From the NCBI RefSeq assembly GCF_037975245.1, contig NC_092582.1, positions 23,589,577-23,653,576 on the forward strand: DNA of 64,000 bases, in the 5' to 3' direction. Under the pieces are notes generated by a model that did no database searches, had not been told where the DNA came from, and was given only the letters and a program-made list of their open reading frames with translations. Shown piece after piece: positions 47,942-60,272 of this stretch. The first letter of the stretch is position 1, and each line of letters begins with the position of its first letter. This stretch comes from Apostichopus japonicus. Its lineage: Eukaryota > Echinodermata > Holothuroidea > Aspidochirotida > Stichopodidae. Made by a program: the position numbers and the translations under genes.

Positions 47942-48212
47942 CGTTACTTTCACCTTGGCGATGGCGGTAAACTTGATGAAGCACAGATCGTTATTGACAG
48001 ACGTTCTCGGATTTTGGGCGAAGTAGAGAGGCTCTTAACTGGCCATGAGAATGCTTATGAAGCGAAAGAACGTCTTCTCCAAAGCAAAGAGAAATTTAGA
48101 ACGGATTAACGCGAGCATCGATGAGCACAGGTTCAATTCAATAGCAGCTGTGCTCGATCAGCTCCTTTCCATCGCAGACGCACAGGCACAGCCAGACGGA
48201 ACGTTGCAGCCA
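47942..48212 (+). pseudogene. Gene-like coding relic inside copy B
   Basis: Two frames joined by a one-base shift near 48095 read as a helical, charged segment: YFHLGDGGKLDEAQ, RILGEVERLLTGHENAYEA, then ERINASIDEHRFNSIAAVL and LLSIADAQAQPDG. Composition and continuity differ from the surrounding palindromes and suggest real protein ancestry, either the element's own or a captured host exon. The frame reaches the nested element at 48211 and could have continued in the flank at 49299 on. The family was not recognised. Confidence 0.4.
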
Positions 48213-49290
48213 TGAGCGGCGATCATGGGGGGGGGGGCATATTTTAGGTGGGGGATACAGTATCTAATATCCCCCCCCCCAATATTTGGTGGCATAGTTT
48301 TGTTGTGTGGCTATAGCTATAAATAGAAAATAATGCGTGAGATTATTTATCCAAATCCTATTTGGCGGTGGCTAATACTTCATCCAACACATGCTCCATG
48401 AGGTAAATGACTCCTCGTCGTCGTTTCTGTGACCTGTGACCGTATAGCATGTTGTCACTCATGATTATTATCATAATGTCTGTACATCTCTTGTGTATGA
48501 GTGTAAGAACGTACAATCATATATATGATCCACATCGATATGGGTTCACTGGGTTTCCATTTGGCCTGTTTCCTACAAGATTTCTAACCGCAGGCACGTA
48601 GCCAAGGAGGGGGGGGGGGTGGGGCGAAGATATTTTTGTCTTTTTTAACGATATCGAAGTTTTATATTTATAATATTTGTGCACAATAAATTAACTGTGT
48701 CTGAATTTTCGAAAATTCCCTGACCAACATTCTTCATCATACTTCCCTCTACTCGTGCCATTTTGACCGGTTTGTTAGGGGTTGAAGGGGTGTTTTCTAT
48801 ATTGGTTGACCATAGATGTAATTTTGTGCAACATTTATGGATATGTTTTGAAGTGAATTTATTATTCAAATTCTGAACAAATAATGGGCCTCAAACCTTG
48901 AAAAGTGGGACTGACGGGTATTGTATAGGCCGTTACGTAGTATTACCTTCCAAAGCAATAATCCACAGGAGAAGCGATGAGGTCGAACATGATGTGTGAC
49001 TGGTGACAATCTTGAAAAAGGTTATGGATTGAAAAAAAAAAACAATTGGGAAAACTTGATTCTCAGGCCAAAGTGTACAACTTGTTGATCATTTTCAAGC
49101 CCGAGAAGTGCCATTTCCTGTGATCTGGGGGCTATCAAAACCAGAAATTTTATGTATACATACATATATATATATATACAAAATAACGAAGTGCGCGAAC
49201 AATTTTTATTTGGGGGTGGGGGAATTGTTACGCGCCTGCACCCAAGTTAAAGTCCCCCACCCCAATATTTGAAACAAATCGCCGCCCCTG
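48211..49290. mobile_element. hAT-type non-autonomous element nested in copy B
   Basis: Ends CATGAGCGGCGAT (left) and complement CAGGGGCGGCGAT (right), flanked by perfect 8-bp repeats GTTGCAGC at 48203-48210 and 49291-49298. The interior has G-runs at about 48229 and 48609 and a segment at about 48600-49145 related to 29136-29765. No transposase is seen. Confidence 0.8.
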
Positions 49291-49711
49291 GTTGCAGCCA
49301 CCATCGGGGAGCCAGTCTAATGGACACATTTCCCAGCCTGTTTCTGTCGCCCGCCGACCAGGGTATACTTTTTACATTTTGGTATTTCATATTGAGCTAC
49401 TTAACCACCCCGATATTATTTTTCATATATAGACCTGGCCTACTCGTTGCTTGCCCAACGTTTGTCCTCCCTGTCACAAGTGCATTAGTAGCCACGGTAC
49501 CTCTCCCAGTGGCAGTAGTGGTACTGTGTAACTTAGTCCCCTTTCCCCTCCCGTTGATCGCTATAACCAAGGCTGAAATTAACCGCGCACCAGGCGCCTT
49601 TCTGTGCCCGCTACCAGCCAAACAGCGCCCTTAAGCCCAAAAAGAATGCCTGTTAATGGCGCTCGTTTCTAATTCCTTTTTGTAGACATTGGTTCGATAC
49701 GCTTGAATTAC

Positions 49712-50235
49712 TGATATCAGCAAATGAATTGTTGATATCAGCAAATGAATTGGTGATATCAGCAATTTCAACATATCGCCAATTCAATTGCTGATATCAG
49801 CAAATCATTTAATGATATCAGCAAATCATTTAATGATATCAGCAATTCGGTTCCTCATATCACTAATTAATTAGTGATATGTCGGAATTATTGATATCAG
49901 CAAATGATTTGCTGATATCATCAATTCAATTGCTGATATCACCAATTCATTTGCTGATATCAGCAAATATTTGCTGATATCACCAATTCATTTGCTGATA
50001 TCAGCAAATATTTGTTGATATCAGTTATTATTTATTGATATCAGCAATTATTTGGTGATATCACAAATAAATTGGTGATATCAGCAAATGAATTGCTGAT
50101 ATCAACAATTATTTGGTGATATCAGCAAATAATTGTTGATATCAGCAATTATTTGATGATATCAGCAATTAATTGTTGATATCATTAATTATTTGCTGAT
50201 ATCACCAAATATTTGATGATATCATCAAATATCGA
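49712..50235. repeat. GATATC palindromic array (right)
   Basis: A counterpart of the left array with the same GATATC spacing and AAATGAATTG/AATTATTTG spacers. Its outer end is the inverted copy of the left outer end. Confidence 0.93.
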
Positions 50236-52073
50236 ATAAAAAGTAAAACGGCTTGTCATACGTGCGTTCCAGCTGCAGTTCGAATGTTTAAAAGAAAGTA
50301 CTGTAAATGACATTATTTTAATTGGACATTGCGATAAACATCGAGAAATGTACCACTTAGCTAAGTTCCATTTTTCGGGTAACCTCAAAAGGAACGTGGT
50401 AGCTATGAGAGCATGGCTTCAGTTGTTGTGGAATCATATACATTCAAGGCGAACCGTTAGAGTTGAGTGTCAATAGGGAAAAAGGGGTCACAATGATTAG
50501 TGTACGTTGTTTTGCGCGATTCCGCTTTGACATATTCTATCAAGGTTAATGCACAAGCCTATGTATGGTGGAGTAACTGTCGTGTGGCTCGTCGACAAGC
50601 AGCGGTAAGATTATGTACGGGGTACGAATTAGAAACTAGTACTTCATCCAAGTAAGAACTTAGCTAGGCAAGGACTTCATAATGCGGTGACGTTGTGTGA
50701 TTTCCTTGTGAATAGAAACCGTTACAGTAGGTTCGATTTAGCGAGAATATCAATTGAACAGTTCCCATATTCAATGTGCGTGTCATGACCAACAAACGTT
50801 ACTTAAAACAGGCGAATTTGTAAAGGCGTTACAAAGGCTTTCACGTCATCAGTGTATAAACTGACGTTTGCCTGCTTTGTATATACAGATTGACCTCTGC
50901 CTCGGTTGGATAATTGTGAATAGATGTGTTATATTCCTACGTTTACTAAAGAAGAAACTCATATTTGAAAAAGTTTTTCAAATAAGCAGTACATAAGTGT
51001 AAACCAAATGCTCAAATCAGAACGTATGGCACATCAGTTGTACGACAGGTTTTAACACGGCGTACACGGTAATACATGAAGTAGTGGATGTGTTCCTGAC
51101 TATATTTTTTATTTATTATGATTGTGTATGCTTTGTATATCGGATTGATGTATGCACAATTTGGATATATTTACTGGTTTTGTAATGGAATTTCGATACT
51201 GTCACATTGACCTTAGATTTAGAAAGGCTTGATCTATTGCTATGGTATTGGATGTTCAGCACCACTTTCTCAACCAAACAGTTGGACATCACCTCCCATT
51301 TCAGGACCATTCGATACTAGAACCAATAATCAAGGATTGAATATAACACTGAAGGATTTCCATATTATTGAAACTAAAGGTCATTGAGTCATGATATTTA
51401 CACCAGAACAAAGGACATCCAGTTAAACCCTGATAAGGTAAGTACATAAGGTCAATAGATTGTTGTAATCAATGAAGGAATTAAGGGAGGTGGGTATAGT
51501 GCAGGACCTGGTATCAAAGAGGGAATCCACCGCCCCCCCCCACCCCGCCTACACACACAGACATGCTAGACTTCATTTAGTGTGATTTGTATCCAAGTAA
51601 TTCCATTTTGGGGTGAGTTTGTGTATGTGTGATTTCATTTTGTTGTTGGTTTTGAACTCACCTATGTGGTTCACTTTTTTCTTTTTTTATGTAATCTACA
51701 TCCACTAATTTTCATCATTTATTGCTCTACACATAGCCTGTTCGCATTCCAGTTTCCGGAATAGAGAGGTTTATTTTGGGCTAAGGAACTTAGGGAAAAA
51801 AGTTTCACAGGTCCCATCGAGAGTTAACGTAACCCCACTCTCCCAACCCCACCCCTCCACCGTGCATATAGGTCAGGTGCATTTTGTTTGGTAAGACACA
51901 TATGAACAACTAGAAACCCTGTACTTGTACAAGTACCATTAAAGTATATAAATTTAATAGATTGTAATAACCAATGAAGGAATTAAGGAAGGTTCGGATA
52001 GTGCAAAACCTGATAGCCAGGCAAAAGACTTGTACCTTAGTTTCCTCCCATCAAAATATTAATAAAACATATC

Positions 52074-52394
52074 ATGTATTATGGCTTGAACAACAAAATC
52101 TTCTTATCACCGAAGCGTCTATTTTTACAGCAAAAACAATTTGAAGTGCTTAAACTTCGTAACGGTTGCCACGATACCATTATTCCGTCTGACGTCACTG
52201 TGTCTACAATTTTCTATTACAAGTATTGTCTCTTTGCGGCAACAAATGCGCATGAGTGCTTTCAATTGTTCAAGTTTAAAGTATTTGCTGCATACGGAAC
52301 TTACCCGACTACTAAGTTTGTAAAAGAGCCCTGTCTTCGCTATGCCAGATGTTGTACACTGCAATGTGCAGGAAGCAATATGTCTTTAATGTGA
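52074..52394 (+). pseudogene. 106-codon frame in Y2, broken in other units
   Basis: The frame starts MYYGLNNKIF, contains LRNGCHDTIIPSDVTV and FKFKVFAAYGTYPTTKF and ends SNMSLM followed directly by TGAATAAA, a possible polyadenylation signal. Related frames are at 63122-63445 (X3, 107 codons) and, broken by indels or stops, at about 31040-31375, 35193-35515 and 44937-45255. Its second half stays readable in all five units. No family was recognised; it may be a decayed gene or chance. Confidence 0.25.
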
Positions 52395-55300
52395 ATAAAG
52401 TTATTGTAAGTTTAGTTTCTGCGAGCTTTAAATCCAGACCTACACAGCTAGGTCTTCTCAATTACTGGACATGTTCCCTACACTGATCTACCTTAATCCA
52501 CACTGATCAACACTGCTTACAATCTATAGTGCACACTTCCAGTGAGGACTGTTTCCACTGATGTGCTATCACTCTTATCATAGACTAGTCATTAATCGAA
52601 TTTTACGAACATTTTTTTATACCATGAACGAATATTCATGGTGTGGGTAGGATCAAAATGAAAGAAACCGCTGGGAGAGAACACGAAATACCTGATAATA
52701 CTGTAGTCTGTGGTCAATGGATCCCCACCACGGTTCTGGGATACAAACAAAAGCCATTGCATTTGTCGTTCCTAAGTGTACTTTTATGGAACTCGATATC
52801 TAAGGAAGCAAGTAGTTGGGGAGAGACTAAAAGAACGAAGTTTTTTTGTACATAATTGCCAGTAAACCGTTTAGTAAAGGTACTTTTGTTTTAAAATTCA
52901 TGATTGCCATCTTGTATTAGAAATTGAAGTTGAAAGACTGTCACACAAATTATGTTTACTCATAGATTCGTTACACAGTCGAACCAAACGCTAAACAGAA
53001 TGATCATTTTGTGTTTGGTATCAGGAGAGTAATCGAGGTATGCTTATATGAATCTTAAAGCAGCTTTTTGCGTCCTTTTCTATGATTTTCTCAACCTCAT
53101 TGACCCACGATGCCATAACGACATACATAACTAGTTTATCTATTCAAATCTAACTTCAAATGGTAGAATAAAGTCGAATAATTTACAAATTTGAACGTTG
53201 TTTTTCTCGATGATTTTTTTCCGTTAGGATCGCAATAAACCCCGCCTATAAAATGCATATTTAAATTCTTTGAACGTCATTGAATAATGAGGTAAATAAT
53301 TTTCACATTGCCAGCATCGTACCCAACCCAGAACATCAGTATGTACTACAACACTATGCTTTATTTGTATATATTCTGTGTGGCTGTGAAAACGACTCCA
53401 ATTTTTCGGATTGCTTTGAATGAATCTATTTTAAGCAATGGCTCATATATATATACTTGTCAGCTATTCACTGATCAGTTGAATTCAAACTATTAGGTGT
53501 CGGGAACTGTATGCGATTAATTTTTAAATGAGGAATTTGTCAGAAGACACTCTACTGATTATCTGCAGAAGCCCTTAATTACTGGCCAATGATGCTCTTG
53601 GCAGGGGAAAAACTTGGCTAATATATTAGTTTGCTGTTTTGTGATAAATACATGTAAAAAACTCGATGGACATGTCAAAAGGGTGAGAAAACGGCGACAA
53701 AACGCAAAAAGATGCTTTAAAAACTTGTAACAACTTGCAAGCAAATACCGGTTTACAGTAGCCCTCCCCGCTGAAGAGGGCTAAATGGGGGGGGGGGGGT
53801 CGGGGGGGGGGAGAATTCGAGAGACATATTTTTTGTTATAAATGTTTGAGTTTAATCATAAATAAGAAAAGTACTGAATGTGCAATAACCTATCATGTCA
53901 CAACATGTATGCACCTTAAATTGCCTTTATTTTCTTTTATAACTGAAAGAGGCTGACTTAACCTTTGGTAGGGCCTGCTGTTTGATCAATGAGCGTTTTT
54001 CCCCCGTTTCTTCAAGTTCTGGGCAGAGTGATCATGTCCAGTTAAGTAGATGTGTGTATATGTATGTATACGTGGTCTTGAACTTGGTAACACTATCTCA
54101 GGAACCATGTTGCATTAATATCATACTTGGTAAATATGTTGGTCATATAGGTAACCCCAGGTGCCATCTCTTGAATATTAATAAGTAGGCGGGGCTTACA
54201 TAATTTCTTTAAAGATCATTATTCTTTGCAGCTGTTAGCATGATCTGCTTCAGATTTGGTATGGTGTAAATGCAGGTATTTGAATGCCATCAAATCACTA
54301 AATATGAATGATTGGTGACACCAGAGTTAAATCTACTAGATAAAGCATTTGTACATAAGTTAGTTTAAAGTGTAGGTCATGCGTAATAGATTATCTCTGT
54401 TGTCTTGTAAAGGTCCGATGAATATTAATGAGTGAGCAGGGCTTAAACAGAAAGAAAAAAAATGTTGATATCTTAGGAACTTAGAATGATCTTGTATGAA
54501 AATATATAGTGGTATACAAGTGTTTATATAGCATCTTATTAGTTATGCATGAGTGATGATATATTTTGAAATTATGTTATTTCAAGAAGGGTATGTTGTA
54601 TTGGTGTCAATATTGGTTTATAAGTTGGTCGTGTGCGGTAGATGATCCATAGTATTTTGGGTGCTGGTCTCATGAATATTTATGACTGTGACTGAATATG
54701 GCTTAACATGATAGTCTAGTTTTAATATCAGATTATGAGCGCCACATGAAGAAATCGGAACCACCTTCTGCATATTTGCATTCTAGTTTTGTTATCATAT
54801 GTGAGGCGTATACACATTTATGTTGTCATGTGTAAAAATATGTGACAACTGCCTACAAATAATAACTTAAATAACATATGTTGGATTAAACTCTGTCAAG
54901 AATATTAATGATTGGGCATGGCTTAACATTAAATTCATGTTCGATATTGAACTTGGTATCGTAAACCTTTCTAGCACTTTCTGATCATCCAGAAATGTTG
55001 AAACATTGCCCGAATATCTAGTACAAATTTGTATTATCAAGTCTATTTCTAACCGTTTAGGTAATATAATCCATCCAATTGTATACAGTAATTACTTCAA
55101 ACATTAATCCAGTTAAAGCTGCAAATATATTTAACAGCTAAAACTGCAAAAATATGAAACAGGTAAAGCTGCAAAAATATTGAATAGTTAAGGCTGCTTT
55201 CATTAATTGAGAAGTATCTGCCACACATTCCATAGTTCTGTACTATACACTATCTCAACCACTGTATCTCAACACAAATTGCAGTTATTTGTGAATAATT

Positions 55301-55547
55301 AGCAGACAAGAATGTGGTTAATTGCCTTTTTTTGTGAAATAGATATTTCTGTAATATACACAATTTGAAGATGGTTTTGTTTACTAACCAGTAACATATT
55401 TGTGTCTGTTCAGCCGCAATAAGAGTTAGTAATGAAAGCTGATTGTTGCTTTAACAGTACAAATTCAGCACTTTGACGCTGGTATTGCCAAACATTTTAG
55501 TTTTGAGCGTTTGCAGTATCAATGTATGAAGGTATCTGCTGTACTTT

Positions 55548-56733
55548 AAAACCCCTTTCACGCAATTAGGGTCGTTATTGACCCCAACTCATCTTTGAAT
55601 TTAAAAAAAATTATTACTCAGCCATCTTACATCCTACAACATTCATTTAGGTATTGAAATGTATCTAAGACCATACGTTTGTGTATAAAACAAATAAAAA
55701 GGGGGGTCACTGTGATTTTTTTTTAGTGGGTGGGGCTCAAAGGTCAAAGGTTAATCTGAAAATGACGTAATTTGGCTAAAAATCGATGTTCGCTTCAACT
55801 AAATCGTGAGAGAAAATAAGGGTTGAACAAACCCCCCCATTATATTTGGTATAAACCCTAACATGTTTTGAACATATTCTGAGCATTTCAGGAATATATC
55901 TATAGAAAGTTCTGAGAAAAATGCAAATGTCCTTGAAATTTCCTGTAATTTGACACCAAAATCGTCCAAATCCGTTCATTTTTGATCGAATTCTCGTTCC
56001 CGAACGCCTCAACCTACGTACGTGATTTTTTCTTCTTATTTTTGATATTTTGGCCGCTCACTTTTTTGTAATTGATAGTTATGACATAGCGCCATCACAT
56101 TCCTTTGTAAGTCTATAGCAACCGACGTTCTTGCGCAATAGTGTGTAAGAACGGCAATACTGAATGTTTAGTGTACATTTCAACGTAGTGGATATTTTCA
56201 AATAGGTCGTGGCTGCACACAGCGTCCCAAATTACGGCCCAATAGGCCCTAAAGATGTGGGACGATTGGTCAGATACCTTGATGAGGTCCAGGACCTTCT
56301 GGTCGAACCAGTTTATCAAGGTTCGGTCCTTTGAGGACCCAGAAATGGTAAGTTCCATAGCGTTTTTTACAAAAATGGCTAGGCTAGGCCTAACGTTATG
56401 CCAACGTTAGGCTGTATTTGTAGAAAGTAAACAAAGTAAACAACAAATTAAATCAGTCATAACTCTGTCAATCCTCAACAGATTTCAGAAAATAAGGTAT
56501 CATCTGAAAGAGCAGCCCCAGAAGAACCTTTATCATACAATTTGACCTAATTTGCATATTATAATTTGCATATATTTGGATTTTAAAAAAAAATTATCAA
56601 TTCCAAATATTGTTCCCTATGGATCTAAATCAACTTCCTAATAGAGAAGTTGTCCCTAACCTTTATAGCCAGCCCTAACAAGATAAGTGCCCCCAGACCC
56701 TAATTGTTTTCCCACCCCCGAAGCTGAAAAGGG
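55548..56733. mobile_element. Insertion specific to Y2
   Basis: About 1.19 kb absent from Y1 between CTGTACTTT and CTACACTTTTC. Its ends are loosely inverted (ACCCCTTTCACGC at left, complement ACCCTTTTCAGC at right), with a subterminal GGGTCGTTATTGACCC palindrome. No clean target duplication is visible. The left junction contains TTAA but the right does not. There is no coding capacity, so it is most likely a MITE. Confidence 0.6.
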
Positions 56734-56759
56734 TCTACACTTTTCTGAAATAGTACATT

Positions 56760-57645
56760 GCTAGAGTAAAGACTGAGGCGTCTGAGATATCAAATTTAAA
56801 CGAGTTTAACCCGTCTTTTAAGATTTTTACAAACCAAAATGCCCACTTTGGTCGATAGAATATGCCCCTTTAAAAGTGTTGGAAGTGCGCTCCGAACTTG
56901 TTCTTCACTATAATTGCTCTTTAGAGCGTAGGCATATATACCTATCATAAATAAACCAACCAAAGTTAGACTAAAGACTGAGGCGTCTGTGATATCAACT
57001 TTAAACGAATTTAACTTTTTTTTTTAAAGATTTTACAAACCAAAATGCCCACTTCCGTCGATAGAAAATGCCCCTTTAAAGTTTTTGAATTGTGCTCCGA
57101 TGTTGTTCTTTCCTAGAATTGCTCCTATGAGGTAGGTAAAAGACCTATCATCAATAAACCAACCAAAGTTAGATTAAAGACTGAGTCGTCTGAGATACCA
57201 AACTTTAACGAATTGAACCCGTTTTTTAAGATTTTTACAAACCAAAGTGCCCACTTTGGTAGATAGAATATGCCCCTTTCAAAGTTTTGGAAGTGCGCTC
57301 CGAACTTGTTCTTCACTAGAATTGCTCTTTACAGGGTAGGCATATATACCTATCATAAATAAACCAACCAAAGTTAAGTGAAGACTGAGAAGTCTGATAT
57401 ACTAAATTTCAACGAATTTAACCCGTTTTTTAAGATTTTTAAAAACCAAAGTGCCCACTTCCGTCGATAAAATTTGACCTTTTAAATGTTTGGGAGTGCG
57501 CTCCGAACTTTTTCTTCACTAGCATTGCTCTTAAGAGGCTAGGCATATAGACCTATCATCAATAAACCAACCAAAGTTAAGTAAAGACTGAGAAGTCTGA
57601 GATACCAAATTTTAACGAGTTTAACCCGTTTTTCTAAGATTAACT
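56760..57645 (+). repeat. About 204-bp tandem repeat in Y2 (5 copies)
   Basis: The counterpart of 38695-39590, with the same copy number and order and only scattered substitutions. Confidence 0.9.
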
Positions 57646-59217
57646 CATTAAGTCAAGAAGTAACCTGTTAACACTAAAATAATTAACCGATTAACCGTCA
57701 CAATTGAACCGGTTCGATATTATTTTACCTCGTGGTTGAAGACGCATGAGAGATTAAAAACAGTTAAGAGGCTATGAAAATAAAAAGTTATAATAATAGA
57801 GAAACTACAAAAAAATGAACACATTTATATATTCGACAAGCTTAAACAAATATAATGTAAAAATTTGAGAAAAATGTTTACACCAATATGGTCGATATTT
57901 GACACAAGAAGATGACGTGTTGGTGTAAAATCAAATTGTGATAGAAAGTTGAAAGTTGAAGTAAGGAAAGAAAGTTGAAGTCGATAAATAACGAAAAACT
58001 GCTGGGAATTTTAGACAATAGCGAAGAGCAAAACATTTTATGGAAATATATATGTGATGACAATAACTTATCATGGAAAACTTTTAATGTATAAATTATA
58101 TAATAACGTATTCATGGATGTATTTATAACATCACTTTACCCTAGATTTGTATCTTTACAGAAGTATTAAATGTAGTAAATTTGGAGATATTTACTAGTT
58201 TTGTAATTTAATTACGATACTGTCACATTTTACCTTAGATTTTGAAAAGGCTATTGCTATCGTATTTCTTACGACGGTCACTCCTATCATATCATACGCG
58301 CTTGCATAAACGGCATGAAGATTTGTGTTGCCAAGGAACAACGAGTGATGTCGTCTGCTATTCGTGTCTATGTACATTTGTGTACAGTCTTGATTAGTTG
58401 CGTGAGTTCCAGCTGCAGTTCGATTGTTTGAAAAAGTACTCAAAATGAAAATATTTTAAATGAAAACTGCGGTATACATCGAGAAATGTACCACTTTGCT
58501 AGATTCCATTGTTCGGGTAGCTTCACAAGGAACGTGGTAGCTATACGACCAAGACATCAGTTGGTATGGAATATACTGTTACGAAAAGCTCCTTATTTTT
58601 CTCGTGCGTTCATATTTTCTAATTTGCCTGTTTTACCGTTATAACATGTTTCTTGTTTAATGTTTAAACAGGGGTGTGACTGGTATGTGCGTTTGTTTGT
58701 GTATCTAGGGGTTTCAATGTATTGCTGGCCGGAAGAGAGTTGGTTCTTGCTTCCGGGGTTTATGTAAACAGTCTGTAGGGTGGGCGTTTTCGTCTCTGTA
58801 CTTCGTTATTGGGTTCGGGTACGTGTCAATGTTATTGGATATGTCGTAATTGGTCAGTTACTCGTGTACAGGTTTCTACACAGTTACGGGGTCTTTTATA
58901 TTGCTATGCGAGTAGCGTTTTTATACATTATTTTGGTATATATTTGAACAGGTTGCCAGGCAGAATCCTTGCCGGATTTAATAGAGTTTGTCAGAGGCAA
59001 TGTTTTTAGAGGATATTTTTGGGCTTCTGCAGAAGATATGGATCGACATGATGCCCTCTGCAGCTGCGCTGGGTAAACTGCTTGTGCGGTTGCAAGGCCG
59101 TTGCAGCGTAGATTTCGCGGACTGACGCGTTTCATCATTAACTGCGCATTACAGAATAGCTGTGCCGTGATACGGTTAGTTAATGTACGTCATCCGTGTG
59201 TCGTGTTTTAGTCGTTA

Positions 59218-59224
59218 AGGTTTT

Positions 59225-59282
<58 letters not shown>

Positions 59283-59293
59283 TAGGAAAACCT
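59218..59293. repeat. (AT)n flanked by an 11-bp inverted repeat
   Basis: AGGTTTTCCTA (59218-59228) and TAGGAAAACCT (59283-59293) bracket an AT run. Y1 has only the left arm; the right arm replaces about 140 bases present in Y1 (41265-41407). Confidence 0.85.
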
Positions 59294-60272
59294 GTTCTAA
59301 ATAGAACCGTTATAGTAGGTTCAATTTAGCGAGAATCTCATTTGAACAGTACCCATATTCAAAGTGCGTGTCATAACCAACAAGCGTTACTTAAGGCAGG
59401 ACAATTCGAAAAGGCGTTACAAAGGCTTTCACGTCCTTACTGGAGCTGTTCAGTTTGGTCTTGTTTTGTCTTATTATGTCCGATTGAAAAACAAAAGATT
59501 TCACTTCCGTTTCAAGTTAAATTACTTTAATCAGTTCATTATTAGTACGTAAGGTTTACATTACTTTAATCAGTTCCTCGTTAGTATGTACGGTTTAAAT
59601 AACTTTAATCAGTTTCTCATTAGTAACTACGATTTAAAGAAGTTTGACAGTATATCGGTATCTGTATTTTTCAATTTCGGGAGAGATTTGGTGTTGCCGA
59701 GCATATTATCACGTACAGTACATATAGGATGTACAAAGAAAGCATAAGTGATGTATGTTTCTAACATATACCAATTTATAGCATGTTTTGTAGTATTACC
59801 ATTACACTTGGACCCCTATTAACCCGTCATTTTAAGACTTTTTAGTTTTTAAAATTTGTCAAACCATAACAAGACACGAACAATGTCTTCATATTCGATC
59901 GGTTTATATCATTTACTTATAATCACCACCGGGAGCAGTTATAAATATTAGGTTTTGTATATTTCAAAAACCAAATGTACTTGTATGAAATAGGATAATT
60001 CGTACTCGGTACTCGGCTTCTAAAATACTGTACTCTGATATTGGTACTCGGTGCTCGGATCCTACAAAGTAGTCATCGGACTATGATACCTGGTACTAGG
60101 AACCTCATTTTCGGAAGTACTTGGTACTAAGATACATACATGTACCTGGCTACAAAACTGTTGCTATTTCTTCAGTGTTGCTTTATATAATTCGACTTGA
60201 TCAATTTTTCAACAAACAGAAACAGAAATCACGCAGATCATGGAAAACAGGAACTTTACGTGCAGCTGCTGG

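Larger units (their letters stand above)
47214..50260. mobile_element. Palindrome-carrying element, copy B (TIR TATGRCWAGCC)
   Basis: A 3047-bp insertion absent from X1, flanked by CGTGCG at 47208-47213 and 50261-50266, which is single in the empty X1 site. Terminal inverted repeats of about 66 bp begin TATGGCTAGCC (left) and TATGACAAGCC (right, complemented), with ATTCGATA at bases 24-31. Inner flanks are arrays of GATATC-centred palindromes (47235-47850 and 49712-50235). The centre has a gene-like segment split by a nested hAT-type element (48211-49290). No transposase was recognised, so it is probably non-autonomous. It shares its terminal signature with 12729-13276. Confidence 0.85.
44740..51877 (+). 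repeat. Long tandem array, unit X2
   Basis: Second X unit: 7.14 kb, of which 3.05 kb is the insertion 47214-50260. Without it the length is about 4.09 kb, like X1, and the sequence is nearly identical to X1 apart from scattered substitutions and small indels. Confidence 0.88.

Noticed and set aside
49269-49634. 121-codon hydrophobic frame as a membrane protein
   Set aside because: It begins inside the nested hAT element end and crosses its target duplication, so it is a chance fusion frame.
55548-56733. piggyBac-type assignment from TTAA at the left junction
   Set aside because: No TTAA at the right junction, and the empty site in Y1 has no TTAA.
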